From Olavius algarvensis Delta 4 endosymbiont (lineage in GTDB: Bacteria; Desulfobacterota; Desulfobacteria; Desulfobacterales; CAJINA01): a stretch of DNA of 64,000 nt. Below, piece by piece: positions 32,396 to 40,657 of the stretch. Position numbers and translations under genes: made by a program. Location of the stretch: assembly GCA_905176665.1 (NCBI GenBank), contig CAJINA010000072.1:40139-104138 (forward strand), written 5' to 3'. A model generated the notes under the pieces. The model made no database searches and was not told where the DNA came from. It saw only the letters and a program-made list of their open reading frames with translations. How positions within the stretch are numbered: position 1 is the first letter of the stretch; each line of letters starts with the position of its first letter.

Positions 32396-34156
32396 CTACT
32401 TTACAGTATTACATTCGAAAAACAGGGCGTGCGGGCAGACGTTTTTGCAGTAGTCGTGGTCCAGGTGTTTGAACAAGACCGTGATGGCCTCGCCTCTTTT
32501 CTGAAGGATCAACTCCGGATTCATCTCTGCCATGAACCCTGAACTCTTCATGACCTCTTCCACCGGCAGGTGGATTTCCATGAGGGCCAATTCCATTTTC
32601 TTGGCGTCGACTTCCTCCTTTAAAACGCGTAACTCTTCAATGCCGGTGATGTCGATGAAGGCCATGGCCTGCAGGTCCAGCAGCAGGAATTTGACGGGGG
32701 TGTCGACCTCCTCCATCCTTTCCAAAATGCTTTCAACCGTATATTCCGCATTGGCGAAGTAGATGCTGTTGTCCGAGCGCAGGTGCAGGATCTGGGGGCA
32801 CCCCGGTTTTTTGAACATGTCGGCATTGACAAACATGTTCAGCTCGGGGTCCTTGGAGATCCGGACGATGCGCGGCCGCATGGTTTTCCAGAGGAAGAAA
32901 ACCAGGGACATCAAAATGCCGATCAGCAGGGCGTAATCGGGCTTGGAAAGCAAAGAGAGTGTAAACACACAGATCGCTACGATGCCGTCGTGGCGGTTCA
33001 TCTTCCAGAGCCGGAACACTTCCCGGGGATGAAAGAGCATCAGGACGGCGGTGATGATCAGGGCGGCCAAAGAGGCCTTGGGGATATAGGTCAACAGCGG
33101 GGTGAGAAACAGCAGGGTGATGATTACCGACCCGGTGGTGATGGCACTGGCTATGCCGGTGCGGGCGCCGCTGGCAAAGTTGATGGCCGTCCGGGAAAAT
33201 GATCCGCTGACCGGGTAGCACTGGAAGAAGGAACCGACCATGTTGGCGACCCCTTGACTGAGAAATTCCTGGTCCACGTCCAGTTTCTGCTTGGTTTGTG
33301 CCGAAATGCTCTTGCCCACCGAGTAAGTTTCCGCAAAGCTGACCAGGGCCAGCACAACCGCCGGTCCGGTCAAGGCGAAGATCATATCAAAATCAAAGGG
33401 CGGCAGGGCCGGCAGGGGCAGCCCGCCTTCGTTTTTCCCAAGGATGGTGACGCCGGTCTCATGGAGCTTTAAAAAATAGACGAGCAGGGTCGTGACTACC
33501 AGGGCGACCAGGGCGCCCGGGAAATTGGGCTTGTATTTTTTAATGCCGTAAATAATGCCCAGGGACAATAAGCCGATAGTCAGGGTCGGCCAGTGCAGGC
33601 CGGGGAGGGCCTGGACGATGGCCACCAGTTTGGGAAACATGTACTCGTGGCGCTCGATCTGGATGCCGAACAGGTACGGCAATTGGGTGGATATAATGAT
33701 CAGGGAGGCGGCGGAGGTGAACCCCATGACTGCTGAATGGCTGATAAAGGACATAATCAGCCCTAATTTAAACACGCCGATGAGCAGGTAAATGCCCCCC
33801 ACCAGAAAGGCCAGCAAGAAGGAAAGTTCAATGAATTGCGGGCTGCCGGGTTCCGCGATGGGGGTCAGGGTGGTCAGTACCAGCAGGCTCATAATGGCAA
33901 TGGGGCCGGTGGCCAGCTGCCGCAGACTGCCCCACAGGGCGCCAAGCAGAGGCGTGACTGCCCCGGCGTATAAGCCGTAGACCGGCGGGAGTCCGGCCAG
34001 CATGGCATACGCCATGGCCTGGGGGATCAGCACCACGGCGACGGTCAGGCCGGCAATGGCATCGCCCTTCACGAAGGCGGCCTGGTAGGTCTTGAGCCAG
34101 GTCAGAAAGGGAAAGATACGGCTGATAATGGGTTGCTGTTTCTGGGCTTTTTCCAT
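32396..34156 (-). CDS. SulP-family anion permease with STAS domain
   Basis: This is a 586-residue protein. The membrane part (about residues 15-430) has the SulP signature AGLTVAVVLIPQAMAYAMLAGLP followed by PVYGLYAG, SFFQCYPVSGSFSRTAIN, and a dozen helices. A cytoplasmic STAS domain follows (about 450-560) with LLDLQAMAFIDITGIEELR. Family members transport sulfate, bicarbonate or dicarboxylates; sulfate is attractive in a presumed sulfate reducer but unproven. The extreme C-terminus is unusual: DYCKNVCPHALFFEC contains three cysteines and could bind metal or respond to redox state. The ATG has GAGGAGTAGGTT upstream. Monocistronic. Confidence 0.92.
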   Translation of the reverse strand: MEKAQKQQPIISRIFPFLTWLKTYQAAFVKGDAIAGLTVAVVLIPQAMAYAMLAGLPPVYGLYAGAVTPLLGALWGSLRQLATGPIAIMSLLVLTTLTPIAEPGSPQFIELSFLLAFLVGGIYLLIGVFKLGLIMSFISHSAVMGFTSAASLIIISTQLPYLFGIQIERHEYMFPKLVAIVQALPGLHWPTLTIGLLSLGIIYGIKKYKPNFPGALVALVVTTLLVYFLKLHETGVTILGKNEGGLPLPALPPFDFDMIFALTGPAVVLALVSFAETYSVGKSISAQTKQKLDVDQEFLSQGVANMVGSFFQCYPVSGSFSRTAINFASGARTGIASAITTGSVIITLLFLTPLLTYIPKASLAALIITAVLMLFHPREVFRLWKMNRHDGIVAICVFTLSLLSKPDYALLIGILMSLVFFLWKTMRPRIVRISKDPELNMFVNADMFKKPGCPQILHLRSDNSIYFANAEYTVESILERMEEVDTPVKFLLLDLQAMAFIDITGIEELRVLKEEVDAKKMELALMEIHLPVEEVMKSSGFMAEMNPELILQKRGEAITVLFKHLDHDYCKNVCPHALFFECNTVK

Positions 34157-34360
34157 AACCTACTCCTCACATATGGGCAGCGTCGCTGGCAGGGCAGCAA
34201 CGAATTGCGACAGAATCATTAAAAAAGCTATCTTCCAGTGTAAGAGAATATCAAATGATGTCAAGCACTAAACTTGCCCGTAGTGCGTTCGGGGTCAGCC
34301 GTTGCTTTCTGGCACCATTGGTATTGGCCAACCGTAATTTGAAAATAGCGGGTGAATCGA

Positions 34361-35266
34361 ATGCAACAACCAGAGAAGTATAATCATTGTCCCCTCGAAC
34401 CAGCTCCGGATATTTGGCTGCTGGGCAACTATTTCATCAATCTCTACCTGGTAAGGGGCCGGCGGGCCAGTGCCCTTTTTGAAATGGGCGTATCGGCGGT
34501 TGTGGACGATGTCATCAGACAGCTCGAAGGCCTCGGCATCGCTCCCGATTATTTAGTGCTGGCCCATCCCCACACCGATCACCTCTCCGGTTTGCCGGGG
34601 CTCCGGCAGCGCTATCCCGGTGCGCGGCTGGTGGCCGCTGAAGGGGCTCGCAATTTTGCGCTGCACCCCAAGGCCCTGCCGGGTATGATTTCCGAGGATG
34701 CGCATATCACGGCCCGGCTCGGTGAGGTTGGTCTGCCCGCCGTCCGTCCGTCCCTCCAGACCCTTTCCTTTCCTGCAGACCATCACGTCGTTGGGCAGAC
34801 AGAGGATATCGACCTGGGCGGTGTGACGTTGCGGTGTATACCGGTTGAGGGCCACTCACCCGGCAACCTTGTTATCCACGTGCCGGGAAAAGAGGCTTTG
34901 TTCGTATCCGATTCCCTGGGGTTTCATTATCCAGGGCGGGGCTTTTGCCCCTTGTTCTTTACCGGCTATGCACCCTTCATGTCTACCTTAGTGGAACTGG
35001 AAGCATTAGGGCCCGCAATAGTCGGGCCCGGTCACCAGGGGGCTATCACCGGGCCTGCGGCTGCGGTGGTATTTGAGCGTGCCCGGGAGGCGGCGGATGG
35101 AGTTCTCAAGATAGTCGGTGATGGAACCGGAGAAGATGCGATAATCGCGGAGCAGCTTTTTCAAAAATACTACGTAGACGAGTTTACCCTCTATAGCCCG
35201 GAGAACATCATGGGGTGCTGCCGGCTACTGGTTCGGCGGGCCCGTGAAGCTTTAGAATCGGTATAG
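34361..35266 (+). CDS. MBL-fold metallohydrolase
   Basis: This is a 301-residue metallo-beta-lactamase fold protein. The metal-binding HxHxDH motif is AHPHTDHLSGLPGL (about residues 63-76), followed by the third-ligand region VEGHSPGNLV, the bridging Asp in LFVSDSLGFH, and a late His in GPGHQGAITGP. The C-terminal helical part (FQKYYVDEFTLYSPENIMGCC) is not typical of glyoxalases. It probably hydrolyses a small ester or thioester. The ATG at 34361 follows GGTGA; a GTG at 34352 is in frame. Its last codons and TAG stop form the left arm of palindrome R6. Confidence 0.85.
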   Translation: MQQPEKYNHCPLEPAPDIWLLGNYFINLYLVRGRRASALFEMGVSAVVDDVIRQLEGLGIAPDYLVLAHPHTDHLSGLPGLRQRYPGARLVAAEGARNFALHPKALPGMISEDAHITARLGEVGLPAVRPSLQTLSFPADHHVVGQTEDIDLGGVTLRCIPVEGHSPGNLVIHVPGKEALFVSDSLGFHYPGRGFCPLFFTGYAPFMSTLVELEALGPAIVGPGHQGAITGPAAAVVFERAREAADGVLKIVGDGTGEDAIIAEQLFQKYYVDEFTLYSPENIMGCCRLLVRRAREALESV

Positions 35267-35426
35267 AACGTCCCCAGAAGCCCAACCTTTGCGTTGGGCG
35301 CAAATTTGAAACCCTTAAAATACGCATTGTATTCACCACGATGGGCATTGGCTTCGCGGGCACCTCTGGTTCCATATTTACGTCCGCCGCACCTTGAACA
35401 TGTGGGGACGTTCAATACCGATTCTA
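35253..35426. repeat. R-family palindromic repeat, copy R6 (between convergent genes)
   Basis: The left arm TAGAATCGGTATAGAACGTC (from 35253) pairs with the right arm GACGTTCAATACCGATTCTA (to 35426) with a single mismatch. The arms include the TAG stop of the MBL gene on one strand and the TAG stop of the DUF3786 gene on the other. The centre is TTAAAATACGCATTGTATTCACC. This is the clearest copy with arms unrelated to other copies. Confidence 0.88.
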
Positions 35427-36230
35427 GCTAATTCCGTGGCGTAGGGCAATTTTCTCGAACATCATCACCAGCCCTGTCCCCAGGGCGAAAATGGAGTCGA
35501 TGTTCAGGTTTTCTTCGGCGGTGGCGTCGAAAAAGAGGTTTAAATCGGAAGCCAGGCCGTCATCCGCTTTCCAGTAACAGATCAGCATCGGCAAGTTTGG
35601 CAGGGGGTGCAGCACCAGGGAAATATCGGACTGGTAATGGTTTTCAACCTGCTTGCCGTTGAAAATATGTATCAGGTCCTCGAATAGATCCGGATAGGTG
35701 TCGGCCAATTTCTTTAAAGGTTTTTCACACCGCTGGCCAAAGAGCCGGTACCAATCCTGTCCGGTTGGCAGTTCCCGCAGGGGCATCCAGTTCCCAGCTG
35801 GTGGAACACCGCCGCTGTCAATGATGTAGTTGAGAATGGGAATGACCACCCGGGGATGGACATGGATATCCGAATAAAGGTTTCCTTCCGTGTCCACGCT
35901 GAAATCCTTGCCCAGCACCTTCAGAGCCAGGCGGCCGTTTACCATGCGACCACCCAGTTTTGAGGCTACCGCCGGAAGATCCACGGCCGCCGCTCTTGCC
36001 TTCAGAAGCTCCAGCGCCTTTTCCATGTCTTCCTGGGCTGTGGGCGCCTTTTCCAGTCTGCCCCCATACAGTGCGATAACGGCCGGATCCAGGCGCGGGC
36101 ACTGGTCCAGGGTTTTACGCCCCTGGAAAACGGCGCCGGCAAAAGCCAGGCAGGTCGTTTCATTGCACTCCCGGCAATTTGATTTTTCGAGCAGCTTGAA
36201 TACATCCATGGCGGTTTTGAGTTCGGGCAT
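35424..36230 (-). CDS. DUF3786 protein with N-terminal Fe-S cluster domain
   Basis: This is a 268-residue protein. Residues 10-50 carry a 4Fe-4S-type domain with four cysteines (NCRECNETTCLAFAGAV then DQCPRL), similar to that in corrinoid Fe-S and acetyl-CoA synthase proteins. The rest is a DUF3786 domain with DFSVDTEGNLYSDIHVHPRV, a GNWMPLRELPTGQDWYRLF stretch, and LVLHPLPNLPMLICYWKADD. Function is unknown; DUF3786 proteins occur in anaerobes with C1 or redox metabolism. The same Cys-rich domain appears in the regulator encoded upstream at 36571-37403. The stop overlaps the right arm of R6, and R7 lies upstream. Confidence 0.85.
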   Translation of the reverse strand: MPELKTAMDVFKLLEKSNCRECNETTCLAFAGAVFQGRKTLDQCPRLDPAVIALYGGRLEKAPTAQEDMEKALELLKARAAAVDLPAVASKLGGRMVNGRLALKVLGKDFSVDTEGNLYSDIHVHPRVVIPILNYIIDSGGVPPAGNWMPLRELPTGQDWYRLFGQRCEKPLKKLADTYPDLFEDLIHIFNGKQVENHYQSDISLVLHPLPNLPMLICYWKADDGLASDLNLFFDATAEENLNIDSIFALGTGLVMMFEKIALRHGIS

Positions 36231-36276
36231 CGCTTGTCACATCCTTATCTGTAAATAGTTTGCATTCAATTCCGTT

Positions 36277-36504
36277 CAGAATCTATCTCAAAAAACGGAT
36301 TCTGGTTCAAGGTCCAGTCTACGCCTTTCTGGCTGCGCCGGACAGGCAAGGCGGCCGCGAGGAGCCCCGCATTGCGGGACTTCCCGCTGGATACATTCCT
36401 CAAAAGTGGGTCGTAAACCCGAGGAAGACATCAGGTATTTCGAGGATTTATACCGATCGCCCAACGCTTAGCTGGGCCAAAAGACTTTTTTGAGATGCGT
36501 TCTG
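36277..36504. repeat. R-family palindromic repeat, copy R7
   Basis: Arms CAGAATCTATCTCAAAAAAC and TTTTTTGAGATGCGTTCTG pair with few mismatches. The interior contains GGATTCTGGTTCAAGGTC, GCCGGACAGGCAAGGCGG and GCGGGACTTCCCGC; the core is AGACATCAGGTATTTCGAGG. It separates the DUF3786 gene from the frameshifted LuxR regulator gene. Confidence 0.85.
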
Positions 36505-36570
36505 GTCATCTTTGCCACAGATGCACAATAAAAACATCCCCCATTTGGGGGATAAAGCGCACTTTTTTGT

Positions 36571-37403
36571 TTAGGGGAGAACGATATCGCTGCGGGCGGC
36601 CCAGACAGCGGCCTGGGTGCGGTCGTTGACCCCCAGCTTGTTGAAGATATTGATGACGTGGCTTTTGACGGTATGGGGGCTGATGGAGAGTATGACCGCG
36701 ATTTCGGTATTGGTAGCCCCTTCGGCTATCAGGCGCAACACCTCGATTTCACGATTGGTGAGGTTGGTATCTATTTTCGGAACAGATTTTGGTGGTATTT
36801 CAGCGGGGGCACCCGGGGTTGGTGCGGTGACCTCCAGCGAGATGGTGGTTTCCAGGGTCCCATCTGCATCCAGGACCGGATAGGTGGCGTTCTGGGAGAG
36901 GGGCGCGCTGAATTCAGGACACTGTGGTGCGGCGCGGCCATATTCCGGCCCAGCGCGGCTGCAAAGGCCAGGCAGGTGGTGAAGCCGCAGGCCTGGCAGT
37001 TGGTGCCGGGCAGCAGCTTATAGACGGCAATGGCTGAAACCGGTCGAGCCATCCGCTTGTAATCCGGGGTTACGGTTTCTCTCCGGGTGTAAAGGTCGTT
37101 TAAATGCGAAATCAGCTCATTGATATACCAGAGGGCCTGCCCCGTGCTTGAAAAGGGCATTACAATAGCCTCATCAGGGTAGAGCGTGCATTGGACATCT
37201 CGGCGTGAAAATTGGATATAATTTGGTTCGGCGTACCACCGGGCTTTCGGTTCGACTGCGTTCAAATAGGGAAACACAGGGCTGACATCAGCGTGCAGGT
37301 GTATGCTGGCAGCCATGCTCGGCCGGGTGCATTCGGAAAGGATGCCTGCTCGAGTCAGGATCGGATCATCATACCCTGTAATGATCATCTGCTCGCTGTG
37401 CAT
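36571..37403 (-). pseudogene. LuxR-type regulator with N-terminal Fe-S domain, split by a 1-nt frameshift
   Basis: The first frame (from ATG 37403, preceded by GGGGGAAAG) encodes an unrecognised N-terminal domain beginning MHSEQMIITGYDDP, then a Cys cluster KLLPGTNCQACGFTTCLAFAA. At about 36940-36965 the coding signal moves to another frame (PEYGRAAPQCPEFSAPL, supplying the fourth Cys), which runs to a TAA at 36571 and encodes a LuxR helix-turn-helix: NLTNREIEVLRLIAEGATNT, ISPHTVKSHVINIFNKLGV. Together they make a ~277-residue regulator. The break needs a one-base correction; it may be a real mutation or a sequencing error. The gene lies 20 bp after a histidine kinase gene and lacks a receiver domain, so it may sense redox state or metabolites directly. 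Confidence 0.8.
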
Positions 37404-37423
37404 GTCTGCTTTCCCCCGGGGCC

Positions 37424-39004
37424 CTATTGCCTGCCTTGGATCGGCAGTCTGATATAAAAGTTGGATCCCTGTTCCGGGGCGGTCCGCACGCCGATTTCGC
37501 CTTTGTGGTTGTCAGTAATAATAAAGTGGGATACCGACAACCCCAGGCCGGTGCCGACGCCGGGCGGTTTGGTGGTAAAGAAAGGTTCGAAAACGTGCCG
37601 GCTGGTGTCAGCGTCCATACCGGGTCCGTTGTCTTCGATTTCCACCCTGACCATGTTGTCGTCTTTATAAGCCCGAAACGTAAATTGGGGGTCATGGGCT
37701 GCGTCGCTGGTGGCCATGGCTTCCGCACCATTGGAAAGGATGTTCAGAAAGACCTGCTGCAGTTTACTTTCCTCGCACTTCACGGCGGGCAGCTGCGGTT
37801 CATATTCGCGAACGATTTTGATCTGACGAAAATCATATTTCTTTTTCAGGTCATAATCCGTTTCGGCCAGGGCCACGGCGCGGTCCAGGACCTGCCCCAG
37901 GTGGTTGAGGGTGACCTGGGAGGTACTTTTGCGGACGAAATGCAGCATGTTGTGAACAATCCCCGCCGCACGACTGCTGGCGTCCTGGATGCGGTCCAGC
38001 AGATCGATCAAACCACGCTCTTCGGTATAGCTCCGGATGGCTGCCAGGTCGGTGCCGGCCTTGGCGGCGGCTTCTAGGTTGGCGGGGTTGTCCCGGGTCA
38101 GACGGAGTGTGAGAACGGCCGCGTTTTGCATGATTCCAGCCAGGGGATTGTTGATTTCGTGGGCCATGCCGGCTGCCAGCCCGCCCATGGAGTGCATTTT
38201 CTCCGACTGGATCAGGGCTTCTTCCGAGACTTTGCGTTGGGTATAGTCTTCGATGATGCCATCGATGAATGCAATATCGCCGTCCCCGTCGCGAACCACA
38301 TGGGCGGTAACCAATCCTAAGAAATGGGAGCCATCCCTTTTTTTCAGCCGGAGCACCTCACCTTCCACCTGCCCGTCCCGGGCAATGTTCGTATAGGACT
38401 GTTCCCGGTCGGTTTCATCAACAAAGAGAGTGGTGAAATCACACTGGATGAAGTCTTCTACGGTTGCATACCCAAAAATGTTTGCGATCCTCGGGTTGGC
38501 CATGATGAACTTGCCTTCCGGTCCTGGTGTCCGGCGGTAGACGCCCACCGGCAAGTTGCGGACCAGTTCGGCTATCTGCCGGCGATTTGTCTCCCGCTCG
38601 ATCTCCGCCTGCTTTTGATCTTCACGATACCGGGCCGTTTCGATTTCACGGGCCACAACCAGGGGTAGCCGCTGAATACTGTCCGGGTGAATACAATCGC
38701 GAGCGCCCCGGTCCATGGCAGTCACAGCGGTTTCTTCAGATATACTGCCGGAAAGGAGGATGAGGGGGATGGCTGGTGCAGCGCGATTAAGAATGTCGAG
38801 TGCTTCCAGTACTTTGAAATCTGCCAGCTTGAAACCGGATATGACCACATCACAGGCGGTTTGGTTGAAAGCATCCTGTAATTGTTGCACTTTCTGGATC
38901 ACCCTGGTCGTCAATGTGTACCCAAACCCACGCAGTACTTTTTTAATCGGTTGGGCGTCCTCAAGGCGACGTTTTAAGATCAGAACATGCAGCGGTGAAG
39001 GCAT
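37424..39004 (-). CDS. PAS sensor histidine kinase with degenerate N-terminal receiver domain
   Basis: This is a 526-residue cytoplasmic kinase. Residues 1-120 form a receiver-like fold, but the phospho-acceptor position reads CDVVISGFKLADF (Gly instead of Asp) and the usual Lys region is DCIHPD, so it cannot be phosphorylated normally. A PAS/PAC region follows (NLPVGVYRRTPGPEGKF to IEDYTQRKVSEE). HisKA has GLAAGMAHEINNPLAGI. HATPase shows KLQQVFLNILSNGAEAM, DNGPGMD and GTGLGLSVSHF. ATG 39004 matches the receiver N-terminus (MPSPLHVLILKRR), although the frame is open 59 codons further. The Fe-S/LuxR regulator gene lies 20 bp downstream and may be its output partner. Confidence 0.88.
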   Translation of the reverse strand: MPSPLHVLILKRRLEDAQPIKKVLRGFGYTLTTRVIQKVQQLQDAFNQTACDVVISGFKLADFKVLEALDILNRAAPAIPLILLSGSISEETAVTAMDRGARDCIHPDSIQRLPLVVAREIETARYREDQKQAEIERETNRRQIAELVRNLPVGVYRRTPGPEGKFIMANPRIANIFGYATVEDFIQCDFTTLFVDETDREQSYTNIARDGQVEGEVLRLKKRDGSHFLGLVTAHVVRDGDGDIAFIDGIIEDYTQRKVSEEALIQSEKMHSMGGLAAGMAHEINNPLAGIMQNAAVLTLRLTRDNPANLEAAAKAGTDLAAIRSYTEERGLIDLLDRIQDASSRAAGIVHNMLHFVRKSTSQVTLNHLGQVLDRAVALAETDYDLKKKYDFRQIKIVREYEPQLPAVKCEESKLQQVFLNILSNGAEAMATSDAAHDPQFTFRAYKDDNMVRVEIEDNGPGMDADTSRHVFEPFFTTKPPGVGTGLGLSVSHFIITDNHKGEIGVRTAPEQGSNFYIRLPIQGRQ

Positions 39005-39189
39005 TGCGGGATTTCCAATAGCGTTTATAGTCTTCGCCGGAAAGCTGGCCGCACCGATGCAATCCCGATTCGGGATAAACGGTTCCGAAAACACAGAGCG
39101 ACCCCGGACGGCCAGCCAGAATGCTCCCCAGCCCATGGTGAGCACTTGACCTATTTTGGCGCGGAGAAGGGGGTTAGTCAAGCGCTTCT

Positions 39190-39378
39190 TTAGCGGAAAG
39201 CAGCAGGGTGATTTTTGATAACCTTCTGGATTTCAGCAATTTTGTCTTCGATATGATCGCTACCGACGATTTCCGTGACCATGGCCACGCAGGTAGCGCC
39301 CCGGGCCACGATTTCGGCGACATTGTGGGCCTTGATGCCGCCGATGTCCAGATGGTCTGTATCCATGTCTTGTGCCAT
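39190..39378 (-). pseudogene. Truncated thiamine-phosphate synthase (ThiE) C-terminal fragment
   Basis: This is a 62-residue frame, MAQDMDTDHLDIGGIKAHNV..., matching only the last ~50 residues of ThiE (GGIK, then VARGATCVAMVTEIVGSDHI). Full ThiE is about 210 residues. It has an intact ATG and a good GGAGGGGGG ribosome-binding site overlapping the thiS end, so it looks like an internal deletion that kept the first codons and the C-terminus. Thiamine-phosphate synthase activity is not expected because the N-terminal barrel strands are missing. It might still be translated. Confidence 0.7.
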
Positions 39379-39382
39379 CAGA

Positions 39383-39592
39383 TCACCCCCCTCCCACGCA
39401 ATTCAATAGTTCCAGGTGGTCATTATCCTTGAGCATGGTTGTCGCGAAGGTTTCGGTTGCAATGATATCCCGGTTGTATTCCACGACCACGGCAGCAGGG
39501 TCCAGTCTCCGGTCGATGATGAAAGTGCGGATGGAAACCGGTTGTGTGTAAACCGCCTCAGTGCCCACCTCAAAAAAGTGTTTTGGCCCCAA
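39383..39592 (-). CDS. thiS: ThiS-like sulfur carrier protein
   Basis: This is a protein of up to 69 residues, ending DNDHLELLNCVGGG with the C-terminal Gly-Gly that is adenylated and thiocarboxylated in ThiS. The centre (RRLDPAAVVVEYNRDIIATE and FATTMLKDND) matches the ubiquitin-like ThiS fold. It would donate sulfur to thiazole formation. The first codons (from ATG 39592) lie inside the end of repeat R8; a GTG at 39568 would give a 62-residue version. The natural N-terminal beta-strand may therefore have been altered by the repeat. No thiG, thiH or thiF is nearby, and only a stub of thiE follows. Confidence 0.75.
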   Translation of the reverse strand: MGPKHFFEVGTEAVYTQPVSIRTFIIDRRLDPAAVVVEYNRDIIATETFATTMLKDNDHLELLNCVGGG

Positions 39593-39707
39593 CGTCAGCT
39601 TACGCTGAAGCTATGGCTGATAAACTCTGTCGGGAGCCTTGCTTGTCGGGTGTAGCTCGCAGAGCGAAGACTGGATGTTGCACCAAATACGGGTTTTGAG
39701 ATAGTTT
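39568..39707. repeat. R-family palindromic repeat, copy R8 (degenerate)
   Basis: The left end CACCTCAAAAAAGTGTTTTG and the right end GGGTTTTGAGATAGTTT match R-family termini (ATCTCAAAA). The interior shares CTTGTCGGGTGTAGCTCGCAG with R9. The AATAC centre is missing or heavily altered, so this is a partial copy. It spans the gap between the cheD stop and the thiS 5' end and may include the first thiS codons. Confidence 0.6.
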
Positions 39708-40189
39708 TAGACTGACAGGGGGGCCCGGCGACTGGGACCGGTAATGATCGTACGGCCGCTTTCCAGTTCAAGGCGAACCGTCCGGTAACTGCTGCCGCCG
39801 ATATCCTCAAAGTCGGTGAGGACATTGTTGCGGTAGAAAAGTTTGCGGGCAGCCAGGTAATTGCGCTGGCCGATATCGAAATGGCTGTTTTCATCCATGA
39901 GGCTGGAACCGCCGACCATGACGACTTTCAGCCGCTGCTTCAGGGCGCCCAATCGATAGGCGGTCCTGAAAAATGCCGGGATGGCCGTATCGGCATAACG
40001 GCAAGGTTCTCTTTGGGCGTTTTTGACATTCAGCCCCGAATCCGGAAGCTGGTAATGAAGCAGGCCGCCCACCTTTACAACCGGATCGTACAGGGTGACG
40101 CCGATGCACGAACCCAGGGAGTAGGTGACGATTGTCGCCCGGGGGTCGTTGCTGATTTTCATATCGGAGACACCAACTACGATTTCCAC
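39707..40189 (-). CDS. cheD: CheD chemoreceptor glutamine deamidase
   Basis: This is a 160-residue protein of normal CheD length. The catalytic residues match those of T. maritima CheD: Thr22 and Cys28 in VTYSLGSCIGVTLYD and His45 in GGLLHYQLPD. The end GRTIITGPSRRAPLSV also fits. It deamidates glutamines on chemoreceptors and interacts with CheC/CheY. No che operon is nearby, but a chemoreceptor gene lies at 55928-57901. R8 begins at its stop codon and R9 lies upstream of its start. Confidence 0.92.
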   Translation of the reverse strand: MEIVVGVSDMKISNDPRATIVTYSLGSCIGVTLYDPVVKVGGLLHYQLPDSGLNVKNAQREPCRYADTAIPAFFRTAYRLGALKQRLKVVMVGGSSLMDENSHFDIGQRNYLAARKLFYRNNVLTDFEDIGGSSYRTVRLELESGRTIITGPSRRAPLSV

Positions 40190-40229
40190 GTTTATTGACG
40201 ACCTTTCCTGATCTATTAGGAGGGGATAG

Positions 40230-40485
40230 TAGCGGCTATCTCAAAATGTTCTCTTGTCGGGCGTAGCTCGCAGCACGAAGACTGATTGGCCCAGTCTTCA
40301 ACCTGCGCTCAAGCTACGGCAGACAAACTAGGTTGGATACTCGGTTCCTATCCTCGAAATACTTGCGTATTTACCACGCAAGGCATTGGCTTCGCTGGCA
40401 CCTCCGGTGGGCACCTCACGGCCGCCTTGCCTGTCCGGCGTAGCCTGGACCTTGAACAAAAATCCTATTGTTGAAATAGCCGCTA
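40230..40485. repeat. R-family palindromic repeat, copy R9
   Basis: Arms TAGCGGCTATCTCAA (from 40230) and TTGAAATAGCCGCTA (to 40485) pair with one mismatch. The core is CCTCGAAATACTTGCGTATTTACC. The blocks AAGGCATTGGCTTCGCTGGC and GCCGCCTTGCCTGTCCGG are the reverse complement of blocks in R2 and R7. It lies between the 5' ends of cheD and the SRPBCC-like gene, so it is not restricted to gene 3' ends. Confidence 0.85.
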
Positions 40486-40657
40486 GAATGTTCCTCTAGT
40501 TATCGGACAATCGGGCATGATACTTTAGCCTTTACACCGGCTACCCCTGTTAGGGCACCATCACCCAGGGCGCGTTCCTGCCCATTCAGGTCACGGATAA
40601 CAGGACCCTGCCGGGGATTCTGGCCAGAAGTTCATATTTTTGATAAAGACACATGAC

